From Blautia sp. Marseille-P3087 (lineage in GTDB: Bacteria > Bacillota > Clostridia > Lachnospirales > Lachnospiraceae): a DNA stretch of 64,000 nt. The position numbers were made by a program, and so were the translations under genes. Shown piece by piece: positions 36,724 through 45,620 of this stretch (position 1 is the stretch's first letter; every line of letters begins with the position of its first letter). The DNA is taken from the NCBI RefSeq assembly GCF_900120195.1, contig NZ_LT635539.1, positions 1,473,257 to 1,537,256 of the forward strand, in the 5' to 3' direction. The notes beneath the pieces are model-generated. The model saw only the letters and a list, made by a program, of their open reading frames with translations. It was not told where the DNA came from and made no database searches.

Positions 36724-37950
36724 ATGGGAATGAATCAGACACCCGCATCCGAACGGGTACATATCAGTTTTTTCGGAAAAAGAAATGCCGGAAAATCAAG
36801 CGTCATCAATGCCGTGACCGGGCAGGATCTCGCCATCGTTTCGTCTGTCCGGGGTACAACAACTGATCCCGTATATAAGACCATGGAACTTCTGCCGCTT
36901 GGCCCTGTCATGATCATTGACACTCCCGGGATTGACGATGAGGGAGAACTTGGTGCACTTCGCGTCCGCAAAAGCTATCAGGTACTGAATAAAACCGACA
37001 TTGCGATTCTGGTTGTCGACAGTACGACCGGTAAAGGTGAAGAAGAGCTTGCTCTGATCCACCGCTTTCACAAAAAAGGAATTCCATATCTTGTCGTATA
37101 TAATAAAATTGACCTGCTTTCCGGCGAAGAAATCAAAGATCTTGCCATGTCCGTCCGGCCAGGTGAAGTTCTGGTCAGTGCCGCAGATGGCATGAATATT
37201 CAGGAATTAAAAGAAAAAATCGCCACGCTGAAACCTGAGGGCACGCATAAATATCCGCTTCTTCAGGATCTGATTGAGCCACTGGATCTCGTCATTCTTG
37301 TTGTCCCAATCGACAAAGCCGCACCAAAAGGCCGTCTGATCCTACCGCAGCAGCAGACGATCCGCGATATTCTGGAACGGGGAGCGCTGTCGCTCGTTGT
37401 GCGGGATACCGAGTTAAAAAGTACTCTGGATCATTTTCTGGCGCAGGGTGTCTGTCCGAAGCTGGTCGTTACAGACAGTCAGGCTTTTGCCCGTGTTTCA
37501 AAGGATGTACCGGAAAATATCACTTTAACTTCGTTTTCGATTCTTTTTTCAAGATACAAAGGCGAACTGGAAACACAGCTTGAAGGTGTTGCCGCACTTT
37601 CTTCCATTCAGGACAACGACCGCATTCTGATTGCAGAGGGCTGTACACACCATCGCCAGTGCGGAGACATCGGAACCTGCAAGATTCCGAACTGGATTCG
37701 GAACTATACAGGAAAGAAACCTGTATTTGAATTTACTTCCGGCACGGAATTTCCTGACGATGTTTCTTCCTATAAAATGGTTGTTCACTGCGGTGGCTGT
37801 ATGCTGAATGAACGCGAAATGAAATATCGCATTGCCTGCTGCCACGATCAGGGTGTGCCGATCACAAACTATGGTCTTTTGATCGCGCAGGTGACCGGAA
37901 TTCTGAAAAGGAGTCTCGGACCATTCCCGGAGATGCAGAAACTTGTTTAA
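36724..37950 (+). CDS. hydF: [FeFe]-hydrogenase H-cluster maturation GTPase HydF
   Basis: Scaffold and GTPase that assembles the 2Fe subcluster and delivers it to the hydrogenase (408 aa). The N-terminal TrmE/Era-like GTPase has P-loop GKRNAGKSSVINAV (residues 18-31), RGTTTDPVYKTM, DTPGIDDEGELG and NKIDLLSG. A central dimerisation domain follows, then the C-terminal iron-sulfur site from GCTHHRQC and VVHCGGCML. ATG 36724 is preceded by AAGGGGG. HydE, HydG and a hydrogenase are not in the window. Indicates an H2-metabolising anaerobe. Confidence 0.95.
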   Translation: MGMNQTPASERVHISFFGKRNAGKSSVINAVTGQDLAIVSSVRGTTTDPVYKTMELLPLGPVMIIDTPGIDDEGELGALRVRKSYQVLNKTDIAILVVDSTTGKGEEELALIHRFHKKGIPYLVVYNKIDLLSGEEIKDLAMSVRPGEVLVSAADGMNIQELKEKIATLKPEGTHKYPLLQDLIEPLDLVILVVPIDKAAPKGRLILPQQQTIRDILERGALSLVVRDTELKSTLDHFLAQGVCPKLVVTDSQAFARVSKDVPENITLTSFSILFSRYKGELETQLEGVAALSSIQDNDRILIAEGCTHHRQCGDIGTCKIPNWIRNYTGKKPVFEFTSGTEFPDDVSSYKMVVHCGGCMLNEREMKYRIACCHDQGVPITNYGLLIAQVTGILKRSLGPFPEMQKLV

Positions 37951-38102
37951 GGTTTGTTTATATTCCGTTTCTAAAATGACCGGGAAAATTTTAACTTGGT
38001 TTCACAAAGACATAACATTTTGGGGTTATACTGGAAACTCGTAAGAAAAAAGGGAAGTATTATATCAGGGAGAATATTAATTTAAATAGGAGGATTTATT
38101 TT

Positions 38103-38960
38103 ATGAAATTTACAAAAATGCATGGTATCGGCAACGATTACGTATATGTAAACTGTTTTGAGGAGACCGTCTCCAATCCGTCTGCTGTCGCAAAATTTGT
38201 CAGTGACCGTCATTTCGGTATCGGTTCAGACGGCCTGATCCTGATCAAACCATCCGACATCGCAGACTGCGAAATGGATATGTATAATCTGGACGGTTCT
38301 CAGGGCGCCATGTGCGGAAACGGCATCCGCTGTGTCGCAAAATATGCCTACGACTACGGCATTGTCAATAAGACAAGTATTTCCGTTGCCACAAAAAGCG
38401 GAATCAAATATCTTGATCTTACTCTCGGCAAAGATGGTAAGGTTGCCCTCGTAAAAGTCAATATGGGCGCACCGATTCTGACTTCCAGACAGATTCCTGT
38501 TGTTTCTACCAAAGAACAGGTAATCAATGAACCTCTGCATGTGGATGGCGAAACTTACCATATCACTGCTGTCTCTATGGGAAACCCACATGCGATCGTA
38601 TACATGGATGAGCTGAAAAACCTTGACATCGAAAAACTCGGTCCGAAATTCGAAAATCACATTAATTTCCCGGATCGTATCAATACCGAGTTTGTAAAAG
38701 TCATTGACCGCCATACACTCCAGATGCGTGTCTGGGAACGCGGTTCCGGCGAGACACTTGCCTGTGGTACAGGTGCCTGTGCAGTCGCTGTTGCATCCAC
38801 CCTTAACGGACTGGTAGATGAAGACAAGCCGGTTACCGTAAAACTGCTTGGCGGCGATCTTCAGATTCTGTGGAACCGCCAGGAAAATCTCGTATACATG
38901 ACCGGTCCGGCAACTACTGTGTTTGACGGGGAGATTGATGTATCTTCTCTTGAAAAATAG
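38103..38960 (+). CDS. dapF: Diaminopimelate epimerase
   Basis: PLP-independent epimerase converting LL- to meso-diaminopimelate (285 aa). The two catalytic cysteines are in GAMCGNGIRCVAKYA and TLACGTGACAVAVAS. MHGIGNDYVYVN at the start and AVSMGNPHAIVY in the middle are family hallmarks. AGGAGG lies 8 bases before the ATG. It supplies the meso-DAP that the MurE in this window adds to peptidoglycan, and lysine synthesis. Confidence 0.97.
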   Translation: MKFTKMHGIGNDYVYVNCFEETVSNPSAVAKFVSDRHFGIGSDGLILIKPSDIADCEMDMYNLDGSQGAMCGNGIRCVAKYAYDYGIVNKTSISVATKSGIKYLDLTLGKDGKVALVKVNMGAPILTSRQIPVVSTKEQVINEPLHVDGETYHITAVSMGNPHAIVYMDELKNLDIEKLGPKFENHINFPDRINTEFVKVIDRHTLQMRVWERGSGETLACGTGACAVAVASTLNGLVDEDKPVTVKLLGGDLQILWNRQENLVYMTGPATTVFDGEIDVSSLEK

Positions 38961-39013
38961 AATAAAATTTTATATACTTTCTTAAACAGGTCATATCATC
39001 AGGAGGCAGTTGA

Positions 39014-39304
39014 ATGAAGTATAATTTACCGGACAGAGTTTTTCGGGAACTCTCTGCACTGGCCCGTAAATATTCAATTACAAAAATCATTCTGTTCGGT
39101 TCCCGTGCAAGAGGAACAAATACCGAAAGAAGTGATATTGACATAGCTGTATATGGTGGAAATTTTGAAGATTTCTATTGGGATGTTAAAGAAAAAATAA
39201 ATTCTCTTTTGATTTTTGATATAATTCAGGCTGATTCTCAGATTTCAGATGAACTGAAAAAAGAAATTAAAAAGGACGGTGTCGTAATCTATGAAAAAAC
39301 TTGA
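39014..39304 (+). CDS. mntA: MntA-type nucleotidyltransferase antitoxin
   Basis: 96 aa minimal nucleotidyltransferase. The family motif GSX10DXD is exact: Gly29-Ser30, ten residues, Asp41-Ile-Asp43, and Asp70 (LLIFDII) is the third metal ligand. In the HepT/MntA (type VII) systems this protein silences the partner HEPN RNase by transferring AMP to its tyrosine. AGGAGG precedes the ATG. It overlaps the HEPN gene by 14 bases, which is typical of such pairs. Alternative reading: an HI0073/HI0074-like pair of unknown role. Confidence 0.88.
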   Translation: MKYNLPDRVFRELSALARKYSITKIILFGSRARGTNTERSDIDIAVYGGNFEDFYWDVKEKINSLLIFDIIQADSQISDELKKEIKKDGVVIYEKT

Positions 39305-39701
39305 TAATTTTTCAAATTGTCTGTCCATACTGAAAAACGCTGATTTTAAATTAGCCGAAACTAATGACATTTATCGTACAGGCATTATCGGCCAATTTAA
39401 TTTATCTTTTGAACTTGCACGGAAAGCTCTGCAGGAAATTATGAGACTACATGGTGTACAGGGCTCTGATACCGGTTCTCCAAGAGAGATTCTGCAGCTT
39501 GCTTATAAAGTTGGCTTTATAAATGATTCGTCTGTCTGGCTATTAATGTTAAAGAAAAGAAATACATCTGTCCATATATATAACGAAGCTGAAATTGATG
39601 AAATGATCATGCTGATACGCGACAGTTTCCTGCCAGCTTTTACCGATCTCAAAAAGACTCTGCAATGCAAACTGGCAGAAGCAGAAAGTGACTGGGATTA
39701 A
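39291..39701 (+). CDS. hepT: HEPN-domain toxin (HepT/HI0074-like)
   Basis: 136 aa all-helical HEPN protein. It carries RNTSVHIY at residues 90-97, a perfect RX4HXY: Arg90 and His95 form the RNase site and Tyr97 is the residue AMPylated by MntA in studied systems. The N-terminal half (IGQFNLSFELARKALQEIMR) matches the HI0074 nucleotidyltransferase-substrate-binding family. Translation is coupled to mntA through the 14-base overlap. A terminator follows. Expected to cleave RNA when MntA is lost, giving plasmid-style stability or phage defence. Confidence 0.86.
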   Translation: MKKLDNFSNCLSILKNADFKLAETNDIYRTGIIGQFNLSFELARKALQEIMRLHGVQGSDTGSPREILQLAYKVGFINDSSVWLLMLKKRNTSVHIYNEAEIDEMIMLIRDSFLPAFTDLKKTLQCKLAEAESDWD

Positions 39702-39754
39702 TGGAACTCTGATTATTTTAGAATAATTCTTCACAGAGCGGCTGTGCTTCAGCT

Positions 39755-39798
39755 CCCCTGCCCCCTCATTCATGAGGGGATAAGGGGTTTCTTTTTTA
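39755..39798 (+). terminator. Terminator of mntA-hepT
   Basis: Nested helices CCCCTCAT/ATGAGGGG (39762-39779) and CCCCT/AGGGG (39755-39787) followed by TTTCTTTTTT. The rest of the 39702-39998 gap holds an 8-base inverted repeat AAGCTATT/AATAGCTT at 39897-39920 and the aroE terminator. Confidence 0.82.
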
Positions 39799-39947
39799 TT
39801 TAAAATACTTCATAATATGTGGACAAGATACCTGCGCATGGCAAAAAACGTACCCGGTTATTCTTCGGATTCAAAATGGCAACATTAGATTTTCAAAAGC
39901 TATTAGATTACCAATAGCTTAGATTCGTATGCTTCAAATAAGAAAAC

Positions 39948-39985
39948 AGCAGGATTCTTCTCTCATATGGAACAGATATCCTGCT
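39948..39985 (-). terminator. Probable terminator of the first aroE
   Basis: AGCAGGAT (39948-39955) and ATCCTGCT (39978-39985) pair around a 22-base loop; on the minus strand GTTTTCTTATTT follows. Confidence 0.5.
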
Positions 39986-39998
39986 ATTCTTATAATTT

Positions 39999-40865
39999 TT
40001 ATGAAAAATATTTCTCTTTGATGATCTCTACCGGCATATCTTCTCCGGTCCAGAGCTTGAAGGAAGCAGCTCCCTGATACAGAAGCATGTACATACCGTT
40101 TCCGGTCTTGCAGCCGGCTTCTTTTGCTTCACGGAGAAGTCTTGTCTCCTGCGGATTATAGATTACGTCAAATACAAACAAATCTTTGTGGAACATGCTG
40201 GTATCAGTGATGATTGTTCTGTCCACATTCGGCGCCATACCTACGGAAGTACCGTTTACAAGGATCGCACTCTCTGCGATGGATGCACGGAGGATTTCCG
40301 GATCATCGTAATCATGCAGAGTAACTTTGCACTCTGTCCGTTCATTCAATTTGGCAACGATTTCTTCTGCTCTGCTGAAGAAATTGTCTCTTACGTTGAA
40401 TACGTTGATCTCAGCCACGCCATCCAGTGCAGCCTGTACAAGAATTGCTGTTGCAGCTCCGCCGGCACCGAGAAGTGTCATCTTTTTACCGATGATGTCG
40501 ACACCATTTTCGGCAACCGCTCTCATAAATCCAACGCCGTCTGTCGTATAAGCTGTCAGTACACCATTGTCGTTGACGATCGTATTACATGCTCCGGAGA
40601 TCTCGGATGCAGGAGATACTTTGTCAGCAAGTTTGCACATGATGTTCTTGCCCGGCATGGTAATGTTCCAGCCTCTGGCTCCCATTGTGCGAAGTCCCTG
40701 AACAGCTTCCGGCATTTTATCCTCCGGTACGTCAAATGCAAGATATGTATAATCCAGCCCGAGCTGATCGCATGCTTCGTTGTGCATTTCCGGGGAAACG
40801 CTGTGTGCAACCGGGCTTCCAAGTAAACACAATAATCCGGTGTGTCCTGTGATATGTTTTGACAT
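39999..40865 (-). CDS. aroE: Shikimate/quinate dehydrogenase, YdiB-like (paralog 1)
   Basis: 288 aa NAD(P)-dependent dehydrogenase interconverting 3-dehydroshikimate and shikimate, and possibly dehydroquinate and quinate. Substrate-binding serines in HSVSPEMHNEA (Ser22, Ser24), catalytic Lys73 (ITMPGK) and Asp109 (AYTTDG), and nucleotide loop LLGAGGAATAILVQAAL. The segment NVFNVRDNFFSRAEEIVAKL and the C-terminal LLYQGAASFKLWTGEDMPVE match YdiB rather than classic AroE. It stands alone, without other chorismate genes. A second YdiB-like gene lies at 56,647-57,534. Confidence 0.92.
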   Translation of the reverse strand: MSKHITGHTGLLCLLGSPVAHSVSPEMHNEACDQLGLDYTYLAFDVPEDKMPEAVQGLRTMGARGWNITMPGKNIMCKLADKVSPASEISGACNTIVNDNGVLTAYTTDGVGFMRAVAENGVDIIGKKMTLLGAGGAATAILVQAALDGVAEINVFNVRDNFFSRAEEIVAKLNERTECKVTLHDYDDPEILRASIAESAILVNGTSVGMAPNVDRTIITDTSMFHKDLFVFDVIYNPQETRLLREAKEAGCKTGNGMYMLLYQGAASFKLWTGEDMPVEIIKEKYFS

Positions 40866-41095
40866 AATCCATTTTCCTTTCCGCGTGTAAAAATTGGGCG
40901 ATTTCCTCTCGCCTCTACATGTGGTTTATTATACACGATTTAAAGTGATAAAGCAAGGCTGTGTTTTATCATGTTTCGTCAAGTGCCAAAAAGCCTTTAA
41001 AATCAATGGTTTGCGGATTTCTGAGCAATTTTTATATTTCGTCTGGTTTCATCTTTTTTCTTTCATTTGGTATAAAATTTGGTATAAAATTGTAT

Positions 41096-41130
41096 TTAAA
41101 AAGCCATGCCCAATAGTAGGGAATGGCTTT
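41096..41130 (-). terminator. Terminator downstream of the integrase fragment
   Basis: Minus strand AAAGCCATTCCC / GGGCATGGCTTT stem-loop followed by a T-run. Just beyond, at 41069-41093, the 12-base word TTGGTATAAAAT occurs twice in tandem. Confidence 0.7.
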
Positions 41131-41135
41131 GATTA

Positions 41136-41318
41136 TCACATCACATTTTCCAGTTTTTTCATTTCGTTCTGTACTCGTATTTCATCAACATGATTGTAGA
41201 CCTCCATTGTAACTGCTATATTTGAATGCTCCATGATTGTTTGCAAAACTTTTACATCCATGCCGGACTCCGCACATCTGGTGCAAAATGTATGTCTTAA
41301 GATATATGGATGTGTCAA
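41136..41318 (-). pseudogene. Tyrosine recombinase (integrase), C-terminal fragment
   Basis: Only the last ~58 residues of a Tn916-type integrase remain: HPYILRHTFCTRCAESGMD, VLQTIMEHSNIAVTMEVYNH. This holds the catalytic Arg (RHTF), His (EHSN) and Tyr (VYNHV). The whole N-terminal and most of the catalytic domain are missing; homology stops abruptly at about 41,318 next to an A/T run. Non-functional remnant of an integrated element. Confidence 0.88.
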
Positions 41319-41356
41319 ATATAGGACAAAAAAATTTTATTTTTTTCTACCGAAGA

Positions 41357-43073
41357 CTATCTGACGCTTCCATCAGGTAGTCCCAGCACCTTTATTATCT
41401 TCTGATAAGTCATTCTTGTCCTGCTCAAGTTATCTCTGTTCTGAAAAATATCGTCAAAATTCCATTCGATTTCAATTTCATCCTGACTATGAACACGGAC
41501 CACCTTGATAATCTCACGCAACTTCTCTGTATCGAACTTCTGAATTCCCAAGAAATCTTTTAGTTTTATTTTATCAGAAAGTTCATTTTGTTCAATAAGC
41601 TTTTTGCTATTCTCTGCATCTTCTATCTTTCGTTTTATTTCATCCAGCCGTACACTTATCTTTTCAGCTCTCTGCTTATGCGAATCGCGCTCCATACGAC
41701 CATCTTTGTAATCATCATAGAGTTTCATCCTTTCCGAGGTCAACTGTCGGCTCTGTTTTTGCAATTCTGCAGTATTGATCTCTTTACATTCACATTGCCT
41801 TTTGGAAGATACATTCTTTCCTTTTTCCAACATTGACGCTGCATACTGATGGACAAGCCCAAGGATATTCTCCTCCAGCGGTTCCCGCAGGATCACCAGA
41901 CTTCGGCACACAGGATCTCCATTGGTTCAGGCATCTAAGCATTTCAGTAGATGCTCTGTTTCTTTTAGCAGAGAATGCCCTGTCTATAATTGCCGTATGA
42001 TGATTTTCCAGGCGAACCCATTCTGTTTCATCATTCAGAACTGCTTTATGACCAGTATGCATACTGCAACGTGTTTTGCCCCAGATTCTTGTTCCAATAT
42101 AAATCTCATCCCGGACAATTGCCGCTACTGTCGTAGCACTCCAGTGTTTCTTTTTGATCGTGTCAAACCTCTGGAACTGCACCTGATCCCCTCTTGATAA
42201 TTTCTGCTTATCACAAGTGGCAATCGCCTATCTGTTCAATTCCCTTGTAATATCTGCAAAACTTGTTCCCTCTGCTGCCATCTGAAAAATCATTTTCACA
42301 ACTTTTGCAGCTTCCGGATCAACTTCTAGCCTTCCATCCTTTCCTTTTTTATAGCCATATCTGGCATTTACCGGAAGACGTGTACCATTTTTTGTTCTCG
42401 TCTGCATTGCTAATGAAATTTTCTTGGACAAATCCAGGCTATACATAGGATAATAATTGAATCCACAAAGGCATCTGCCATTTCTTTCTCTGGACAACGT
42501 CATACGGTTGCCACAGCCTCCGCACCATATCTTTCCTGTATAGAAATTATGATTTCGAATAGCCCCATTGTTCTGCTGATGTTTCTTCTTATACGCTTCC
42601 ATATATTCCTGTATTTTAGATTGTACCTTCTGAAACAACTCTCTATCTATAATTCCTTCATGTGTGTTCTCCACATGCAGCCATTCATTCTCTGGTCGGT
42701 TTCTCTGTTTATTTCCCTGAAAAACGCTATACTGAAACTTTCCATATACCGAATCACCTGTGCAATGAACCTCCTGAAGAACTCGTTTCACTTCATAATT
42801 GTTCCAGGGTTTTGACTCCGGAAGCGGCTTTTTACCGGTTTTATAGAATTTTCTCTGTAAAGTCGGCGATAAAACTCCATCTTTATTGAGCTGCCTTGCA
42901 ATATCACTATAGTTCCTGCCATCCATATACATAGAAAATATACTTTTCAGATGTTCTGCAGCTTCTTCATCAACAATCAGCTGATGATGGTCTTCTTCTG
43001 ACTTTCTGTAACCATACAGTCTCCAGGCACTTGTAAATTTTCCTTTTTTCCATAGTAGGCTTATTTCGTGCAC
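41357..43073 (-). pseudogene. Degraded large serine recombinase (collapsed tandem copies)
   Basis: Reading on the minus strand: a recombinase domain (SAWRLYGYRKSEEDHHQLIV, ARQLNKDGVLSP), zinc ribbon (IWCGGCGNRMTLSRERNGR), then at about 42,420 a jump into a second recombinase domain (NARYGYKKGKDGRLEVDPEA, FADITRELNR). An in-frame TAG at 42228-42230 interrupts it (flanking frame continues as AIATCDKQKLSRGDQVQ). It continues with KKKHWSATTVAAIVRDEIYI and WVRLENHHTAIID, then a frameshift or deletion near 41,900 that removes its zinc ribbon, and finally a coiled-coil tail (to LGLPDGSVR). The N-terminal resolvase catalytic domain is absent from both copies. Clearly dead; it records at least two ancestral large serine recombinases. 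Confidence 0.88.
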
Positions 43074-43100
43074 CCTGTTTTACCCAATGAATGCTTGGAG

Positions 43101-43472
43101 TCACGACATTGGTACTGAAAATAGACATTGAAGTATGTTTTTATCATGAAGCTCCCTGATATTTCCTTCCACTGTCGGTTTAAAGCTTTCCGGAAAATGT
43201 TGGATCAAATCCAGCACCTGTCTCTGCATAAAATAGCGTTCTCTGCCCACCACACTGATCTGATATGCTTCATAAAAATATTTATGTTCAAATGGTGTCA
43301 GTTTCATAAACAGTGACATTTTCTGTACGACATCCTCTTCAGGCAGATTTTCTTTTCCTTGAAGCAATCTGAAAAGATTTTTTCTGTCAATTCCACAGTA
43401 TCTGGCAAGCTCTGAAATCTGAACATCTTTTTCCTTTATAAATTCTTCCAGCATTATCGAAAATTCTGACAT
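43101..43472 (-). CDS. HTH (XRE-like) regulator, probably truncated
   Basis: 123 aa starting MSEFSIMLEEFIKEKDVQIS with a helix-turn-helix (ISELARYCGIDRKNLFRLLQGKENL) and a second helical stretch (MKLTPFEHKYFYEAYQISVVG). The end (NILQCLFSVPMS) runs into the recombinase remnant without family-like sequence, so the original, longer protein was probably cut by the insertion or deletion that brought in the recombinase fragment. It may still be translated. Target genes unknown. Confidence 0.6.
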   Translation of the reverse strand: MSEFSIMLEEFIKEKDVQISELARYCGIDRKNLFRLLQGKENLPEEDVVQKMSLFMKLTPFEHKYFYEAYQISVVGRERYFMQRQVLDLIQHFPESFKPTVEGNIRELHDKNILQCLFSVPMS

Positions 43473-43573
43473 GTCTTTTTACCTTTCTGTTACCATATAA
43501 AACGTATAAAAAAGAAGTGCCATATTTATGGTTTAAACGACATGTTATCAGAAATCAATAAATTATCTTAAAA

Positions 43574-44467
43574 TTAATCTTTCATTACAAGCTCTTTTTT
43601 CACTTCATCAACTGTCGGAATCGACGGAGTTGCTCCCGGTCTTGACACAGCAATAGATGATGCTTTTGCAGCCATTCTCAAAGCATCTGATACACTTCTG
43701 CCTTCAATCATTGCTGCAATAAAATATCCGGTAAATGTATCACCTGCCGCAGTAGTATCAACTGCTTTAACTTTAAAAATATCCTGAAATATTTTTACTT
43801 TACCATCATAATAAAAAGCGCCATCACTTCCCAGTGTAAGCACAAAACGAGCATTTGGAAATTTCTCTGCCATGGCATTCAAAATCTGATTCTTGTCTTT
43901 ATATCCTGTAATCTGTTCCCCCTCAATCTCATTCAGCAGAAACAGGTATATTTTTCCAAGATCACAATTATCCAGTTTTTCATCAAAAGGCGATGGATTC
44001 AGAATTATCTTCATCTTTTTTTCGTATGCTTTATCAATAATATAATCAAGCATATTAATTTCATTCTGCAAGATCAGATAATCACCCTCTCCAAAATCTG
44101 CCAGCACTTCATCTACAAATTCCTTTGTCTGCATCTGGTTAGTTCCACCATATAAGATAATACAGTTCTGTGCATTTTTATCCACCTGAATCATGGTATG
44201 CCCACCCTTTACAGGAAGCCTGCGGATATATTTTTTATTAACTCCGGCATCTTCACATGCTTCCAGCAAAATATCTCCATCAATTCCAACGATACTTGCA
44301 TGATAGACAGGAATTCCTGCTTTTGCCAGTGCAATAGACTGATTCAGACCTTTACCTCCACTGAACACCTCGAGCTTTGAAGAATGTTCTGTTTCTCCGC
44401 CAACTATAATATGATCTACTGTATATACATAATCCACATTCAAAGAACCATAATTTAACACTTTCAT
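43574..44467 (-). CDS. PfkB-family carbohydrate kinase (ribokinase-like)
   Basis: 297 aa cytoplasmic sugar kinase. N-terminal LNYGSLNVDYVYTVDHIIVG with FSGGKGLNQSIALAKAG (PfkB signature 1), later DTTAAGDTFTGYFIAAM (signature 2 with catalytic Asp in AAGDTF). Most ribokinase-like. In context it should phosphorylate ribose released by the nucleoside hydrolase just upstream. ATG 44467 is preceded by GGAGGTTGAGATT. Separated from the hydrolase by a hairpin, so it may be read through at lower level. Confidence 0.92.
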   Translation of the reverse strand: MKVLNYGSLNVDYVYTVDHIIVGGETEHSSKLEVFSGGKGLNQSIALAKAGIPVYHASIVGIDGDILLEACEDAGVNKKYIRRLPVKGGHTMIQVDKNAQNCIILYGGTNQMQTKEFVDEVLADFGEGDYLILQNEINMLDYIIDKAYEKKMKIILNPSPFDEKLDNCDLGKIYLFLLNEIEGEQITGYKDKNQILNAMAEKFPNARFVLTLGSDGAFYYDGKVKIFQDIFKVKAVDTTAAGDTFTGYFIAAMIEGRSVSDALRMAAKASSIAVSRPGATPSIPTVDEVKKELVMKD

Positions 44468-44491
44468 AATCTCAACCTCCATATTAAAAGT

Positions 44492-44531
44492 AAAAGAGCG
44501 GCTCAATCTGCTTTCACGATCAGCCGCTCTT
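44492..44531 (-). terminator. Hairpin between nucleoside hydrolase and kinase
   Basis: Minus strand GAGCGGCT and AGCCGCTC with flanking AAA/TTT pairs around an 18-base loop, followed by TTTTACTTTT. Likely partial terminator, since the downstream kinase starts only 25 bases later. Confidence 0.65.
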
Positions 44532-44542
44532 TCTATTTGTTA

Positions 44543-45598
44543 TTATTTTGGAGCCTTCTGAAGTTTGCTGAACATATCTCCCAGAAGTGCATCACGATAA
44601 ATAAAGCGAACAAGTCTCATTTCATGCCGGGTTTCATCCTGTTCCCATTTCAGATCTTGTGTCAGTCTTGGAGTTGGAACCAATGCAGACGGACACCAGT
44701 TTGGATTAACTACGTAACCTACGGTAGAAATATCCCAGATAATTCTTGAAGGTGAAAGCATAGAATCCGTTGTCGGCGCACCCTCATCTCCATAATCATC
44801 CAATCCGGCACAATATGTCTGATGGAAAAGATCCAGCCAGTTCTGTGCCATTTTCTGAGACATCTGGCTCGTAACTGTTTCGCATAAATAAGTTCCTACT
44901 TTGCTCTTTCCTTTGATATGGTATTCCAGTTCTGGACCAGTAACTGATAGATAAGAAGCTACTGACATACACGGTACCAGAACCAGTGGAACTCCGCTAT
45001 CCAGAATTACCTGCGAAGCCAGAACATCCTGGCCAAGATTAAATTCTATTGCATGCGGCCAATACAGCGGTTGTCCTGACAGCCAGACCACAACCATCTT
45101 CTTTATGATTTCAGGATCCATAAGAATTGCTGAGGCAACATTTGTAATCTCGCCAATAGCTATGACATAAAGTACATCCTCGCATTCATGAACTCTCTTT
45201 ACCAGATCACGGGCTGCATCACTGTCAACAGGCTCATCTTTTACGGTCATATACCTTTCTGATCCGCGGAATATCCTGTCATTGAAGTCTGCCCTTCCAA
45301 GGAGTTTCATAAGCTTAAGTATTTCCTGATAGCTCAATTCAAGACCTTCCTGAAGATCTCCTGTCATCGGAATTGCAACTCCATCCGTCTGCATCAGACG
45401 TGCAAAAAAGTCAGATGAGAACGGTGCTGCATAAACAGCTTCCATTTCTATTTTTTCCGGTGAAAGCATTGCGTATGAGATTGCGAACTGATCATCCACC
45501 TCATTATAAGTATCTGAATCAATTACTGCATGAATTTTTTTTCGTGGAGGTTCCAATCGCTGCCTGCGTTCCTCTGCTGTTAAAACTGGATATTTCAT
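44543..45598 (-). CDS. Inosine-uridine-preferring nucleoside hydrolase family protein
   Basis: 351 aa hydrolase splitting N-ribosidic bonds to base and ribose. The calcium-site signature appears as IDSDTYNEVDDQFAI near residue 30. YVIAIGEITNVASAI and the conserved EFNLGQDVLASQVI follow, matching the IUNH fold with a diverged N terminus. ATG 45598 has AAGGAGTCAGAAA. It follows an RbsABC-like importer and precedes a ribokinase-like gene: import, cleave, phosphorylate. The nucleoside specificity cannot be told. Confidence 0.88.
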   Translation of the reverse strand: MKYPVLTAEERRQRLEPPRKKIHAVIDSDTYNEVDDQFAISYAMLSPEKIEMEAVYAAPFSSDFFARLMQTDGVAIPMTGDLQEGLELSYQEILKLMKLLGRADFNDRIFRGSERYMTVKDEPVDSDAARDLVKRVHECEDVLYVIAIGEITNVASAILMDPEIIKKMVVVWLSGQPLYWPHAIEFNLGQDVLASQVILDSGVPLVLVPCMSVASYLSVTGPELEYHIKGKSKVGTYLCETVTSQMSQKMAQNWLDLFHQTYCAGLDDYGDEGAPTTDSMLSPSRIIWDISTVGYVVNPNWCPSALVPTPRLTQDLKWEQDETRHEMRLVRFIYRDALLGDMFSKLQKAPK

Positions 45599-45620
45599 TT
45601 TCTGACTCCTTTCCAAACAG

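Noticed and set aside
41069-41093. Tandem TTGGTATAAAAT words as an attachment site or CRISPR-like repeat
   Set aside because: Only two adjacent copies, AT-rich, no spacer and no matching copy found on the other side of the recombinase remnants.
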